A DNA stretch of 64,000 bases from Streptomyces lavendulae subsp. lavendulae (GCF_002803845.1 NZ_CP024985.1:7327501-7391500), one strand, 5' to 3'. Positions 1 to 8,896 are shown, counted from the first letter of the stretch. Translations and numbers: made by a program. The notes: a model not told the origin generated them from the letters alone.

Positions 1-2
1 GG

Positions 3-1280
3 CCCGGCGACGCCCGGCACCTGCACCGCCGCCTCGTCGAGGGCCGCTCCGGCACCGGCGGGCCGGCCGCCCCGCACCCGCCGCTGCCCGCGTGGGCCGC
101 GGGGATGACCGCCGGACGCAAGGCCGGGATCGACGCCCGGCCCGCCAGCGGGGAGTGGGCCGTGCTCACCGGCTCCTGGACCGCCGCCCGCCCCGCGGCG
201 CCTGCCACCGGCACGGGCTCGGGGGAGCAGCGGATCCTGCGGCCCGCACCCGCCGAGGACCCGCGCCTCACCCCCGTCCACGGACTCGCGGGCCCGCCCG
301 TCGCACCCGGCCCGGACCGCCCCGACGCGCTCGACGCCGGGCACACCCGCGCGTTCGTCCTCAGCCGCTCCGGCCACCCCGAGGAAGCCCTCTCCGTGTA
401 CGCGGCCGTCGCCCAGGGGCGGGCCAGGGTCCTGGGGCCGGACCACGCCGACACCCTCGCGGCGCGCCAGGAGGAGGCGTACGAGCTGGGGCGGCTCGGC
501 CGGCACGGCGAGGCGTACGAGACCTACCGCGCGGTGCTCGCCGCCCTCGTGCGCACCGCGGGCCCGCGCCACCCCGACACCCTGCGCTGCCACCACAGCC
601 TGGCCTGCGCCCTGAGCGCCCTGGGCCGGCACGCCGAAGCCCACGCCGCCGCGGCCGGGGTGGCCGCCGAACGCGCCGCCGTGCTCGGCGCCGAGCACCC
701 GGACACCCTGCGCACCCGCTACGAGGCCGCCTACTCCCTCGGCCGGCTCGGCCGCTGGGGCGAGGCCCTGACCGGCTTCCGCCACGTCGCCGCCGTACGG
801 GAGCGGGTACTGGGCCGGGACCACCCCGACTCCCTCGCCGCCCGCTACGAGACCGGCATCGCGCTCGGCCGCACCGGCCGCGCCGCGGAGGCCCTCGACC
901 TCTTCCGCGCCCTGGTCCGCGACCGCACCCGGGCCTACGGCGCCTCGGACCCGGAGACCCTGCGCGCCCGCCACGTCCTCGGCGTCAACCTCGGCCGGCT
1001 GGACCGCTGGGAGGAGGCCGTGGCCGAGGCCCGCGCGGTCGGCGCCGCCCGCGCCAAGGCCCTGGGGGCCGAACACCAGGACACCCTGGTCAGCAGGCGC
1101 GAACTCGCCGTGGGGCTGGGCCGCCTGGGCCGCTGGGACGAGGCCCTGCCCATCTACCGGGACCTGTCGGGCATCCGCGAGCGGTCCCTCGGCGACGAGC
1201 ACCCGGACACCGCCCTGGCCCACGCCGACGAGGCGCACTGTCTGGAGCGGCTCGGCCAGGTGTGCTACCAAGAGCCATGA
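3..1280 (+). CDS. Tetratricopeptide-repeat protein (5' end outside window)
   Basis: The frame stays open to the left edge, so the gene probably starts upstream; the first ATG inside the window is at 105. About seven units of roughly 42 residues repeat, each with a core like HPDTLRxRxExAxxLGRLGRWxEAL. This is the kinesin-light-chain type of TPR (TPR_10/TPR_12) common in large actinomycete signalling or STAND proteins. Such repeats bind partner proteins, so what is visible is probably the C-terminal sensor or scaffold part. The stop overlaps the ATG of the next gene (ATGA), which implies translational coupling. No catalytic domain is visible in this part and the N-terminal domain cannot be named. 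Confidence 0.75.
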   Translation, partial: PGDARHLHRRLVEGRSGTGGPAAPHPPLPAWAAGMTAGRKAGIDARPASGEWAVLTGSWTAARPAAPATGTGSGEQRILRPAPAEDPRLTPVHGLAGPPVAPGPDRPDALDAGHTRAFVLSRSGHPEEALSVYAAVAQGRARVLGPDHADTLAARQEEAYELGRLGRHGEAYETYRAVLAALVRTAGPRHPDTLRCHHSLACALSALGRHAEAHAAAAGVAAERAAVLGAEHPDTLRTRYEAAYSLGRLGRWGEALTGFRHVAAVRERVLGRDHPDSLAARYETGIALGRTGRAAEALDLFRALVRDRTRAYGASDPETLRARHVLGVNLGRLDRWEEAVAEARAVGAARAKALGAEHQDTLVSRRELAVGLGRLGRWDEALPIYRDLSGIRERSLGDEHPDTALAHADEAHCLERLGQVCYQEP

Positions 1281-2854
1281 CGACCTTCGGGCGGGACGTG
1301 TACGACGACGTGATCGTGGGCGGTGGGCACAACGGCCTGGTGGCCGCCGCGTACCTGGCCCGGGCGGGCCGCTCGGTGCTGGTCCTGGAGCGGCTGGGGA
1401 ACACGGGCGGGGCGGCGATCTCCAGCCGTCCCTTCGTGGGCGTCGACGCCAGACTCTCGCGCTACTCGTACCTCGTGTCCCTGCTGCCGTCGAAGATCGT
1501 GCGCGACCTGGACCTGCGGTTCGCGGTACGCCGCCGCACGATCTCCTCGTACACGCCCACGGAGCGGGGCGGGCGGCCCGGCGGACTGCTCGTCGGCGGC
1601 GGGGAGCAGCGCACCCGGGAGTCCTTCGCACGGCTGACCGGCTCGGAGCGGGAGTACGAGAGCTGGCGCGCCTTCTACGGGACCACGGGGCGGGTCGCCG
1701 AGAAGGTGTTCCCGACCCTGACCGAGCCCCTGCCCACGCGGGCGGAGCTGCGGGCCCGGATCGACGACGAGGCCGCCTGGCGGATGCTCTTCGAGGAGCC
1801 CCTCGGGCAGGCCGTGGAGCGGAACTTCGCCGACGACCTGGTCCGCGGGGTGGTCCTCACGGACGGGCTGATCGGCACCTTCGCGGACGCGCACGACCCC
1901 TCCCTCGCGCAGAACCGCTGCTTCCTCTACCACGTCATCGGCGGCGGGACCGGCGACTGGGACGTCCCCGTGGGCGGCATGGGCGCGCTCACGGACGCCC
2001 TCGCGGCAGCGGCGACCAAGGCGGGGGCGGAGATCGCCACCGGCCACGAGGTGCTGCGGATCGACACGGACGGGGTCGCCCCGGCCGAGGTGGTGTTCCG
2101 CACGGCGACCGGGGAGGGCCGCGTCGTCGGCCGCACGGTCCTGGTGAACGCCTCGCCGCAGGCCCTGGCCGAACTCCTCGGCGAGGAACCGGACCGGGCC
2201 GCCCCGGCCCCGGAAGGGGCCCAGTTCAAGGTCAACATGCTGCTGAGCCGCCTGCCCCGGCTGCGCGACGCCTCCGTGGACCCCCGCGAGGCCTTCGGCG
2301 GCACCTTCCACATCGCCGAGGGGTACGAGGAGCTGCGCCGCGCCCACGCGGAGGCCGCCGCCGGGGAACTGCCGTCCGTGCCGCCCTCGGAGATCTACTG
2401 CCACTCCCTGACCGACCCCTCGATCCTCGGGCCGGAGCTCGTGGAGCGGGGCTGCCAGACGCTCACCCTCTTCGGACTGCACACCCCGGCCCGGCTGTTC
2501 GGACACGACAACCAGCAGGCCCGCGAGGTGCTCCTGACCGCCACGCTGGCCCAGCTGGACGCCCACCTGGCCGAGCCGATCACCGACTGCCTGGCCTTCG
2601 ACGCCGACGACCGCCCCTGCATCGAGGCCAAGACCCCGCTGGACCTGGAGCGCGAACTGCGCCTGCCCGGCGGGCACATCTTCCACCGGGACCTGTCCTG
2701 GCCCTACGCGGACCCCGCGACCGACGCCGCCGGACGCTGGGGCGTGGCCACCGCGCACCCCAACGTCCTGCTGTGCGGCGCGGGCGCGGTCCGCGGCGGC
2801 GGCGTCAGCGGGGTCCCCGGGCACAACGCGGCGATGGCGGTACTGGGGCACTGA
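1277..2854 (+). CDS. NAD(P)/FAD-dependent oxidoreductase, CrtI/PYROXD2-like
   Basis: A 525-residue flavoprotein. Residues 12-30 form the N-terminal dinucleotide fold (VIVGGGHNGLVAAAYLARAG). The C-terminus carries the second FAD signature (CGAGAVRGGGVSGVPGHNAA). This arrangement is typical of the phytoene-desaturase/amine-oxidase superfamily, and the length fits the subfamily of uncharacterised soluble oxidoreductases related to animal PYROXD2 rather than true carotenoid desaturases; no carotenoid gene lies nearby. The start ATG overlaps the stop of the TPR gene by four bases. The substrate cannot be inferred. Confidence 0.85.
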   Translation: MTTFGRDVYDDVIVGGGHNGLVAAAYLARAGRSVLVLERLGNTGGAAISSRPFVGVDARLSRYSYLVSLLPSKIVRDLDLRFAVRRRTISSYTPTERGGRPGGLLVGGGEQRTRESFARLTGSEREYESWRAFYGTTGRVAEKVFPTLTEPLPTRAELRARIDDEAAWRMLFEEPLGQAVERNFADDLVRGVVLTDGLIGTFADAHDPSLAQNRCFLYHVIGGGTGDWDVPVGGMGALTDALAAAATKAGAEIATGHEVLRIDTDGVAPAEVVFRTATGEGRVVGRTVLVNASPQALAELLGEEPDRAAPAPEGAQFKVNMLLSRLPRLRDASVDPREAFGGTFHIAEGYEELRRAHAEAAAGELPSVPPSEIYCHSLTDPSILGPELVERGCQTLTLFGLHTPARLFGHDNQQAREVLLTATLAQLDAHLAEPITDCLAFDADDRPCIEAKTPLDLERELRLPGGHIFHRDLSWPYADPATDAAGRWGVATAHPNVLLCGAGAVRGGGVSGVPGHNAAMAVLGH

Positions 2855-2935
2855 CCGCCGGGGCCCTGACCGCCGGGGCACCGACGGCCGGGGCGCCGAC
2901 CGGGCCCCGCCGCCGGGGGCCCGGTCCCGCTCCCG

Positions 2936-3382
2936 TCAGACCGGCTCGATCACCACGATCGGGATCTCGCGGTCGGTCTTGGCCTGGTACTCGTCGTACG
3001 CGGGCCAGTGACCGACCATCAGCGGCCAGTACGCGGCCCGCTCCTCGGGGGTGGCCGTGCGCGCCGTCCCCTGTCGGACCTCGGAGCCGACCTGGACGCG
3101 CACCCGGGGGTCGGCCGTCAGGTTCCGGTACCACAGGGGGGCCTCGTCCGCCCCGCCCTTGGAGGCGACGACGAGGTAGCGGCCGTCGGCCTCGCCGTAG
3201 ATGAGGGGCGTGCGCACCGGGTTGCCGGACACCCGGCCCACGGTGGTGAGGAGGAGGGTCTGGGTGCCGTTCCAGTGGTGGCCCTCGGCCCCGTTCGAGC
3301 CGACGTAGAGCCGGACGTGGTCCAGCTGCCAGCTCCCGGGCCTCGGGTCGGTGGGGTGTTCCCAGTCGATCTCGGTCGTCAT
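2936..3382 (-). CDS. Nitroreductase/deazaflavin-dependent oxidoreductase (Ddn/DUF385-type)
   Basis: A 148-residue single-domain split-barrel protein. The segments LLLTTVGRVSGNPVRTPL and GRYLVVASKGGADEAPLWY match the core of the F420-dependent Ddn family (DUF385), whose members reduce quinones, nitroimidazoles or unsaturated substrates with coenzyme F420H2. Many members have no known substrate. The protein has no signal peptide. It converges with the upstream CrtI-like gene across an 81-bp gap containing repeated GACCGCCGGGGC words, and stands alone as a transcription unit in front of the FAD monooxygenase, which is read in the same direction. Confidence 0.85.
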   Translation of the reverse strand: MTTEIDWEHPTDPRPGSWQLDHVRLYVGSNGAEGHHWNGTQTLLLTTVGRVSGNPVRTPLIYGEADGRYLVVASKGGADEAPLWYRNLTADPRVRVQVGSEVRQGTARTATPEERAAYWPLMVGHWPAYDEYQAKTDREIPIVVIEPV

Positions 3383-3456
3383 GTGTGTTCCGCCTGCCTT
3401 CGTGTCGAACGGTCAGCAGTCCCGACAACGAGTGCGAACGCCGGTGGGCACGGTCT

Positions 3457-4623
3457 TCATTCCGGCTGCTCCGGAAGGGCGAACCCGTCGTACAGGTCGT
3501 CCAGGGCGTGCTGCGCGGCACGGTCCGGCAGGAGGCGCACGGCCAGGTCGCGGGCGGCCACGGCCAGCGGGTGGGAGAGCATCGTGACCCGGCCGGCCCG
3601 GCGGGCGCGGAGCCGGATCGCGTCGGTGCGGGCGAGACGGGCCCGGCTGTAGGCGGCGAGCGCGGCGGGCACCGCGTCGGCGCCGGCCGCCAGATGGGCC
3701 AGGACCACGGCGTCCTCGATCGCCTGGCAGCCGCCCTGGCCGAGGTGGGGGGTCATCGCGTGCGCGGCGTCGCCGACCCAGGCCGTCCGGCCGTCGTGGA
3801 GGCGGGGGAGCGGGCCCGCGAGGTCGTACAGGTCGTGCTGGAGGACGGCCCCGGGGTCGAACCGCGCGAGCAGGGCCGGGACCGGGTCGTGCCAGTCGCC
3901 GAAGCGGTCGCGCAGTTCCCCCGGTACGTCGGCGGGACGGTGGCCCTCGGGGACGACGGCGGTGGCGTACGCGTAGAGCCGGCCGTCGGCGAGCGGGACC
4001 GCCCCGAAGCGCCGGCCGCGGCCCCAGGTCTCGAAGGCCCCGGGCAGGGCGGGTCCGCCGGCCGGCAGGACGGTGCGCCAGGCGGTCTCCCCGCTGTAGC
4101 GCAGGCCCGGGTGGTCCGGGAAGTGCCGCAGGCGCAGGGGGCTGTGGATGCCGTCGGCGGCGACCAGCAGATCGGCCGGGAGCTCCCCGGCGTCCGTACG
4201 GACCACCGTGCGCCCGCCGTCCGGGTCCGCGCCGGTGACGGCGGTCCCGTAGCGCAGGGCGCCCTCGGGCAGGGCCTCGGCCAGGGCACCGGCGAAGGCC
4301 GCCCGGTGCACGGCGAGCGAGGGCCGGCCGTAGCGGGCGGTGAGCGCGGCGGTGTCGGCGCGGACCAGCCAGGTCCCGTCGGGGCGGCGCAGCCCCATGG
4401 CGGACGGGACGGCGCGGCCCGACGCCCGTCCCGCGTCGAATCCGATCGCCTCCAGGGCCCGCAGGGCGTTCGGCGCGAGCACGATGCCCGCGCCCGCGGA
4501 GGTCGGCCCGGCCGCCCGCTCGCAGACGGTGACCCGCCAGCCCCGGCGGTGCAGGGCCAGGGCGGCGGTGAGCCCCCCGATCCCGGCACCCGCGACGACG
4601 GCGTGACGCGGACGCTTGTCCAT
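3457..4623 (-). CDS. FAD-dependent aromatic-type monooxygenase
   Basis: A 388-residue class A flavin monooxygenase of the UbiH/PHBH family. It shows the N-terminal GAGIGG motif (residues 12-17), the central DG motif (LLVAADGIHSPLR) and the GD motif near the C-terminus (AWVGDAAHAMTPHLGQGG). These enzymes hydroxylate or epoxidise small organic substrates using NAD(P)H and oxygen. The gene is divergent from a TetR regulator, and the 82-bp gap holds two copies of one palindrome (4650-4669 and 4674-4707), so it is probably the regulator's main target. A stress, antibiotic-modifying or aromatic-catabolic role is possible; the substrate is unknown. Confidence 0.88.
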   Translation of the reverse strand: MDKRPRHAVVAGAGIGGLTAALALHRRGWRVTVCERAAGPTSAGAGIVLAPNALRALEAIGFDAGRASGRAVPSAMGLRRPDGTWLVRADTAALTARYGRPSLAVHRAAFAGALAEALPEGALRYGTAVTGADPDGGRTVVRTDAGELPADLLVAADGIHSPLRLRHFPDHPGLRYSGETAWRTVLPAGGPALPGAFETWGRGRRFGAVPLADGRLYAYATAVVPEGHRPADVPGELRDRFGDWHDPVPALLARFDPGAVLQHDLYDLAGPLPRLHDGRTAWVGDAAHAMTPHLGQGGCQAIEDAVVLAHLAAGADAVPAALAAYSRARLARTDAIRLRARRAGRVTMLSHPLAVAARDLAVRLLPDRAAQHALDDLYDGFALPEQPE

Positions 4624-4649
4624 GGTGCGGCCTTCCTGCCGGCTCGACG

Positions 4650-4669
4650 CCCTCTACATCCGTAGAGGG
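4650..4669. promoter_or_regulatory. Putative TetR operator 1 (CTCTAC-N4-GTAGAG)
   Basis: A 20-bp inverted repeat, CCCTCTAC-ATCC-GTAGAGGG. It shares the core CTCTAC-N4-GTAGAG with the larger palindrome centred 31 bp away, about three helical turns, so two dimers could bind on the same face. It lies 27 bp upstream of the monooxygenase ATG, where a repressor would block its promoter. Assignment to the adjacent TetR gene is inferred from position. Confidence 0.75.
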
Positions 4670-4673
4670 TGAG

Positions 4674-4707
4674 ATGCCGTCACTCTACAGCTGTAGAGTG
4701 ACGGCAT
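4674..4707. promoter_or_regulatory. Putative TetR operator 2: 34-bp perfect palindrome over the regulator's start codon
   Basis: A perfect palindrome whose left arm is atgccgtcactctacag and whose right arm is the exact reverse complement. Its centre contains CTCTAC-AGCT-GTAGAG, the same core as operator 1. The first two bases of the tetR ATG (4706-4708) fall inside it, and no Shine-Dalgarno sequence precedes that ATG, so the regulator's transcript may be leaderless or nearly so and the operator would overlap its transcription start. Autorepression is the natural reading. Confidence 0.8.
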
Positions 4708-5344
4708 GTCCACCCCCGAGCCGGGCGCCCCGGCCGACGCGCCGAAGCCCGCACCGAAGCCCGCGCCGGACCGCCGCGCCCTGATCTCCGACGCCGCGAT
4801 CGCCCTGGTCGCGGCCGGCGGACTGCGGAGCCTGACCCACCGGGCCGTCGACGGGGCCGCGGGGCTGCCCGCGGGCAGCACCTCGTACTACTTCCGCACC
4901 CGTGCCGCGCTGGTCGGCGCCTGCTACCGGCGGCTGGCCGAGCTGGACCTCGCCGACTTCGAGGAGGACGCCCGCACGCCCGGCCCCTGGGACCGGGACG
5001 CGGCCGCGCGGGCGCTCGGCGCGCTCCTGCACCGGTGGCTGACCGGGGGGCGGGAGCGCCAGCTGGCCCGCTTCGAGCTGAGCCTGGAGGCCGCCCGCAC
5101 CCCGGAGGCGGCCCCCGAGCTGCTCCGCGCGGGCCTCGCCGTCCGCGCCCGCGCCGCCGGCCTCCTCGGGGCACTCGGCGCCGACCGGCCGGACGAGCGC
5201 GCCGCCCTGCTGGCCGCCTGGACGGACGGGCTGCTCTACGACCGCCTCGCGGGCGCCCTGGCGGGCACGCGTCCGGCGCCGGATCCCGCCGAACTGGCCT
5301 CCACCGCCCGCCTCATGATCGATGCGGCGCTGGCCTCCCCGTAG
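4706..5344 (+). CDS. TetR/AcrR-family transcriptional regulator
   Basis: A 212-residue repressor-type protein. After a proline/alanine-rich leader of about 22 residues comes the TetR DNA-binding domain: ALISDAAIALVAAGGLRSLT followed by the recognition helix region GLPAGSTSYYFRTRAALVGA. The C-terminal two thirds is a helical ligand-binding domain of the TetR_C type. It is divergent from a FAD monooxygenase and its own ATG sits in a 34-bp palindrome, so it very likely represses both itself and the monooxygenase until a small ligand binds. The start is the only ATG consistent with a complete HTH. Confidence 0.9.
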   Translation: MSTPEPGAPADAPKPAPKPAPDRRALISDAAIALVAAGGLRSLTHRAVDGAAGLPAGSTSYYFRTRAALVGACYRRLAELDLADFEEDARTPGPWDRDAAARALGALLHRWLTGGRERQLARFELSLEAARTPEAAPELLRAGLAVRARAAGLLGALGADRPDERAALLAAWTDGLLYDRLAGALAGTRPAPDPAELASTARLMIDAALASP

Positions 5345-5353
5345 GCTGCCGCC

Positions 5354-5731
5354 ATGATTGCCGAACTGCAGTGCGTGGTGCTGGACTGTCCGGAGCCCCT
5401 GGGGCTCGCCGAGTTCTACGCGGGCCTGCTGGGCGGGGAGGTCAACCGCCCGGACCGGCGCTGGTCCGTGGACGAGGACTGGGCCACGCTGCACACCCCG
5501 AACGGGCAGGTGCTGTGCTTCCAGCGGGCCGCCGGGTACCTGCCGCCGAGCTGGCCCGACCCGGAACTGCCGCAGCAGTTCCACCTGGACCTCGCCGTCC
5601 CGGACCTCGACCGCGGCCAGGAACAGGTCCTCGCCCTCGGCGCGCGCCTGCTGGAACAGGGGCCGCCCGAGCGTGACTGGCGCGTCTTCTCCGATCCCGC
5701 GGGCCACCCCTTCTGCCTCGTCCAGGGCTGA
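5354..5731 (+). CDS. VOC-family (glyoxalase-fold) protein
   Basis: A 125-residue protein made of two beta-alpha-beta-beta-beta halves: LDCPEPLGLAEFYAGLLGGE and LDLAVPDLDRGQEQVLALGA are typical half-starts of the vicinal-oxygen-chelate fold, and the ending DPAGHPFCLVQ is the classic VOC C-terminus. Family members include glyoxalases, dioxygenases and antibiotic-binding proteins. This short form usually has no known substrate. It starts 9 bp after the TetR stop and is probably co-transcribed with it. Confidence 0.88.
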   Translation: MIAELQCVVLDCPEPLGLAEFYAGLLGGEVNRPDRRWSVDEDWATLHTPNGQVLCFQRAAGYLPPSWPDPELPQQFHLDLAVPDLDRGQEQVLALGARLLEQGPPERDWRVFSDPAGHPFCLVQG

Positions 5732-5771
5732 CGGGCGCGGGTGCCGAGGGGCCGGTTCCGGCGGGCCCGTG

Positions 5772-5807
5772 CCGGCGGGCCGGGCCGGGGTGCCGCCGGC
5801 CCGCCGG
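5772..5807. terminator. Hairpin between convergent genes
   Basis: CCGGCGGGCC and GGCCCGCCGG form a perfect 10-bp stem with a 16-nt loop, in the gap between the convergent VOC and serine-hydrolase genes. There is no U tract, as is common in Streptomyces. It probably serves both directions. Confidence 0.55.
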
Positions 5808-5815
5808 TACCGCTC

Positions 5816-7594
5816 TCAGTCCGCCGAGCGGGTCCAGCCGGCGGCCTCCACCCGGGCCGCGTCCGCCGGCCGGTCCTCGGAGAACAGGAGCCGGGCCGGT
5901 TCGGCCACCCGGACCACGTCCACGTAGACCCCCCGCCCCACGTAGCGGCCGGTCGCGCCGTGGCGGAAGCGGAGCCTGACCTCGCGGCCCGCCCAGCCGG
6001 GCAGCGGGGCCTCCAGGCGGTGCCAGATGCGGCCCGACCAGCCGCCCGCGCTGCCCTGCGGCCACGACTCGGGGGCGCCGCCCGTGCTGCGGACGGTGGT
6101 GAAGGGGAGCGGCTCCCACACCGCCCCGTCGGCGGAGGCCTCCACGTGGAAGGCGCCCGCGCCGGGCACGGTGTCCCACCAGACGGCGCAGCGCAGCCGG
6201 GCCGAGTCGGTCGCGGGCGTGAGGGGAGGCAGGGTCAGGGTGCCGGAGCCGCCGGTCTCCATCCCCGAGTACCAGGCGGGTCCGCCGTGCCGGGTGCGGA
6301 CGGGCACCGCGCGGGCGAAGCGGTTGCCGGTCGCCACCCGGGGCGCGCTGCCGGCCCGCCAGGTCCGCACCGGGTGGACGGAGTTGCCCAGCAGGACGAG
6401 GAAGGAGTCGGTGGAGGGGTCCAGGACCAGCGAGGTCCCGGTGAACCCGGTGTGCCCCGCCGAGTGCGGGGTGGCCATGGCGCCCATGTACCAGTGCTGG
6501 TAGAGCTCGAAGCCCAGGCCGTGGTCGTCGCCGGGGAAGGCCGTGTTGAAATCGGTGAAGAGCAGCTCGACGGAGGCGGGGCGCAGGATGCGCCGGCCCG
6601 CGTAGGCCCCGCCGTCGAGCAGGGTGCGGGAGAGGACCGCCAGGTCCCAGGCGGTGCCGAAGACCCCGGCGTGGCCCGCGACCCCGCCGAGCGCGTGGGC
6701 GTTCTCGTCGTGGACCTCGCCCCACACCAGTCCCCGGTCCAGGCCCGACCAGGGCGGGCGCTGCACCTCGGTCGCGGCGGTGACCCGGCGCCAGGACGGC
6801 GGCGGGTTGTACCGGGTGCGGTGCATCCCGAGGGGGATGGCGATCTCCTCCTGGAGCAGGACGTCCAGCGTGTGGCCGGTGAGCCGTTCCAGGAGCAGCT
6901 GCAGCGTGATGAGGTTCAGGTCGGAGTAGCGGTACACGGTCCCGGGGGTGTCCTGCGGGCGCACCGACCACAGCAGCCTCAACTGCCCGGCGCGGGTGGA
7001 CTCCTGGTAGAACGGCGCCCACGAGCGCAGCCCCGAGGTGTGCGTCAGCAGCTGCCGGACCGTGATGGCCTCCTTGCCCCCGCCGGTGAACTCACGGAGG
7101 TACCGCTCGACCGGGGCCTCCAGCTCCAGCAGGCCCCGCTCCATCTGCTGCACGGCCAGGATGGAGGTGAAGAGCTTGCTCAGCGAGGCGAGGTCGAAGA
7201 CGGTGTCCTCGGCCATCGCGATCCGCTCGGCGGCCGGGAACTCCCGCGGCCGGTCGGTGCGCCCGTCGTAGTCGGCGTACCGGACGGCGTCGCCCATCGC
7301 GCGGTGCAGGGCCACCGTGCGGCCGCGGCCCGCGAGGACCACGGCCCCGGCGTAGTAGGGGTGTTCGGGGGAGGGGCCGAGGAAGCGCCGGGCCTCCTCC
7401 GCGACCCCCTCCAGGTGCCGCTCCAGCAACCCCGCCCGGCGGGCGGAGCCGTAGCGCAGCCGCAGCCCCTGCAGGGCCCGCCGCTCGGCGGCGCCGCCGC
7501 CCGCCGCGCCCGCGCCCTGCCCGGGCAGCGCGGCGTGCAGGACCAGCACCCCGCCCAGCGCCAGCAGCCGCGCCCCCAGTCGTCTGCGGCTCAT
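5816..7594 (-). CDS. Secreted serine hydrolase (class C beta-lactamase/DD-peptidase fold) with C-terminal extension
   Basis: A 592-residue protein. The chosen ATG at 7594 gives a clean N-terminal export signal (MSRRRLGARLLALGG, then hydrophobic to ALPGQGAGA); an ATG 48 bases further upstream would bury it. The SxxK nucleophile motif is SLSK (S137-K140), followed by a YSD (YxN-like) motif and an HTGFTGTS segment in place of the third KTG motif. These define the beta-lactamase-related hydrolase family (esterases, DD-peptidases, D-aminopeptidases). After about residue 400 comes a beta-rich extension of roughly 180 residues that may bind carbohydrate or cell wall. It is divergent from the nitronate monooxygenase gene. 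Substrate unknown. Confidence 0.85.
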   Translation of the reverse strand: MSRRRLGARLLALGGVLVLHAALPGQGAGAAGGGAAERRALQGLRLRYGSARRAGLLERHLEGVAEEARRFLGPSPEHPYYAGAVVLAGRGRTVALHRAMGDAVRYADYDGRTDRPREFPAAERIAMAEDTVFDLASLSKLFTSILAVQQMERGLLELEAPVERYLREFTGGGKEAITVRQLLTHTSGLRSWAPFYQESTRAGQLRLLWSVRPQDTPGTVYRYSDLNLITLQLLLERLTGHTLDVLLQEEIAIPLGMHRTRYNPPPSWRRVTAATEVQRPPWSGLDRGLVWGEVHDENAHALGGVAGHAGVFGTAWDLAVLSRTLLDGGAYAGRRILRPASVELLFTDFNTAFPGDDHGLGFELYQHWYMGAMATPHSAGHTGFTGTSLVLDPSTDSFLVLLGNSVHPVRTWRAGSAPRVATGNRFARAVPVRTRHGGPAWYSGMETGGSGTLTLPPLTPATDSARLRCAVWWDTVPGAGAFHVEASADGAVWEPLPFTTVRSTGGAPESWPQGSAGGWSGRIWHRLEAPLPGWAGREVRLRFRHGATGRYVGRGVYVDVVRVAEPARLLFSEDRPADAARVEAAGWTRSAD

Positions 7595-7729
7595 CGTGCC
7601 ACCGCTCCCGGCCGCCCGTGATCCCGTACCCGAACCGCCCATGTCCGGCCCTCCTGTTCCTGCCCGCGCACGCTACTGGCTATCTGCCCGCCCGCCGCGC
7701 ACCCTCCGCACCGACCGGCCGTCAAAGAA

Positions 7730-7746
7730 TCTGACACTGCATCAGA
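7730..7746. promoter_or_regulatory. Steroid-regulon-like operator, site A (TCTGA-N7-TCAGA)
   Basis: TCTGACACTGCATCAGA, followed directly by AAAC. The same 17-bp inverted repeat and AAAC flank occur at 25155-25171 and 40292-40308. It lies 43 bp before the ATG of the nitronate monooxygenase/FadD operon, a position suited to repression. The cognate regulator is not in the window. Confidence 0.7.
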
Positions 7747-7789
7747 AAACCTCTTCCCTCGGACGGTGCCCTGCGGCATCCTCACCGCC

Positions 7790-8896
7790 ATGGAGACGGA
7801 GCTGAGCAGGAAACTGGGAGTCGAACACGCCATCTTCGGCTTCACGCCCTTCCCGGCGGTCGCCGCGGCCATCACCCGCGCGGGTGGATTCGGCGTCCTC
7901 GGCGCCGTCCGCTACACCGCCCCCGACGACCTCAGGCGCGATCTCGACTGGATGCAGGAGCACACCGACGGCAAGCCCTACGGGCTCGACGTGGTCATGC
8001 CCGCCAAGAAGGCGGTCGACGGCATCGGCGAGGCGGACATCGAGGCGATGATCCCGGCCGCGCACCGCGCCTTCGTCCGCGACACCCTCGCCAAACACCA
8101 CGTGCCCGAACTGCCGGAAGGCGAGGCCTCCGGCTGGCGGATCACCGGCTGGATGGAACAGGTCGCCCGCAGCCAGCTCGACGTCGCCTTCGACTACCCC
8201 GTCAAACTCCTGGCGAACGCCCTCGGTTCCCCGCCCGCCGACGTCATCGCCCGCGCCCACGCACACGGGGTCCTCGTCGCCGCGCTGGCGGGCAGCGCCA
8301 AGCACGCCCGCCGCCATGCGGAGGCGGGCATCGACATCGTCGTCGCCCAGGGCTACGAGGCCGGCGGTCACACCGGCGACATCGCCACCATGGTCCTGGT
8401 CCCCGAGATCGTCGAGGCCGTCGCCCCGCTGCCCGTCCTGGCCGCCGGCGGCATCGGCAGCGGCGAACAGATCGCCGCGGGCCTCGCCCTCGGCGCCCAG
8501 GGGGCCTGGCTGGGCTCCCTCTGGCTCACCACCACCGAGGCCGACCTGCACTCCCGCGCCCTCACCGAGAAGCTCCTCGCCGCCGGGTCCGGCGACACCG
8601 TCCGCTCCCGCGCCCTCACCGGCAAGCCCGCGCGCCAGCTGCGCACCGAGTGGACCGACGCCTGGGACGACCCGGACGGACCCGGACCGCTTCCCATGCC
8701 GCTCCAGGGCCTGCTCGTCGCCGAAGCCGTCTCCCGGATCCAGAAGTACGAGGTCCAGGCACTGCTCGGCACCCCCGTGGGCCAGATCGTCGGCCGGATG
8801 AACAGCGAGCGCAGCGTCCGGGCCGTCTTCGACGAACTCACCGCCGGCTTCGAACGCGCCATCGACCGGGTCAACCGCATCGCCGGCCGGGCCTGA
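7790..8896 (+). CDS. Nitronate monooxygenase-like flavin oxidoreductase
   Basis: A 368-residue TIM-barrel flavoprotein of the 2-nitropropane dioxygenase family. It shows the N-terminal substrate-site region (HAIFGFTPFPAVAAAITRAG), the conserved VAQGYEAGGHTGD segment that places the family's catalytic histidine near FMN, and the phosphate-binding PVLAAGGIGSGEQIAAGLAL. Members either oxidise alkyl nitronates or act as flavin reductases; one (IpdC) works in mycobacterial steroid-ring degradation. The operon with a FadD ligase and the upstream site shared with the FadD19 and KstD-like loci favour a steroid or acyl-CoA role here, but this is inference. ATG 7790 is preferred to the in-frame candidate at 7766 because it starts the family's usual N-terminus. 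Confidence 0.87.
   Translation: METELSRKLGVEHAIFGFTPFPAVAAAITRAGGFGVLGAVRYTAPDDLRRDLDWMQEHTDGKPYGLDVVMPAKKAVDGIGEADIEAMIPAAHRAFVRDTLAKHHVPELPEGEASGWRITGWMEQVARSQLDVAFDYPVKLLANALGSPPADVIARAHAHGVLVAALAGSAKHARRHAEAGIDIVVAQGYEAGGHTGDIATMVLVPEIVEAVAPLPVLAAGGIGSGEQIAAGLALGAQGAWLGSLWLTTTEADLHSRALTEKLLAAGSGDTVRSRALTGKPARQLRTEWTDAWDDPDGPGPLPMPLQGLLVAEAVSRIQKYEVQALLGTPVGQIVGRMNSERSVRAVFDELTAGFERAIDRVNRIAGRA

Noticed and set aside
92..1276. Long open frame upstream of the CrtI-like gene
   Set aside because: Arginine/proline-rich shadow of the TPR gene in another frame. The real start is the ATG at 1277.
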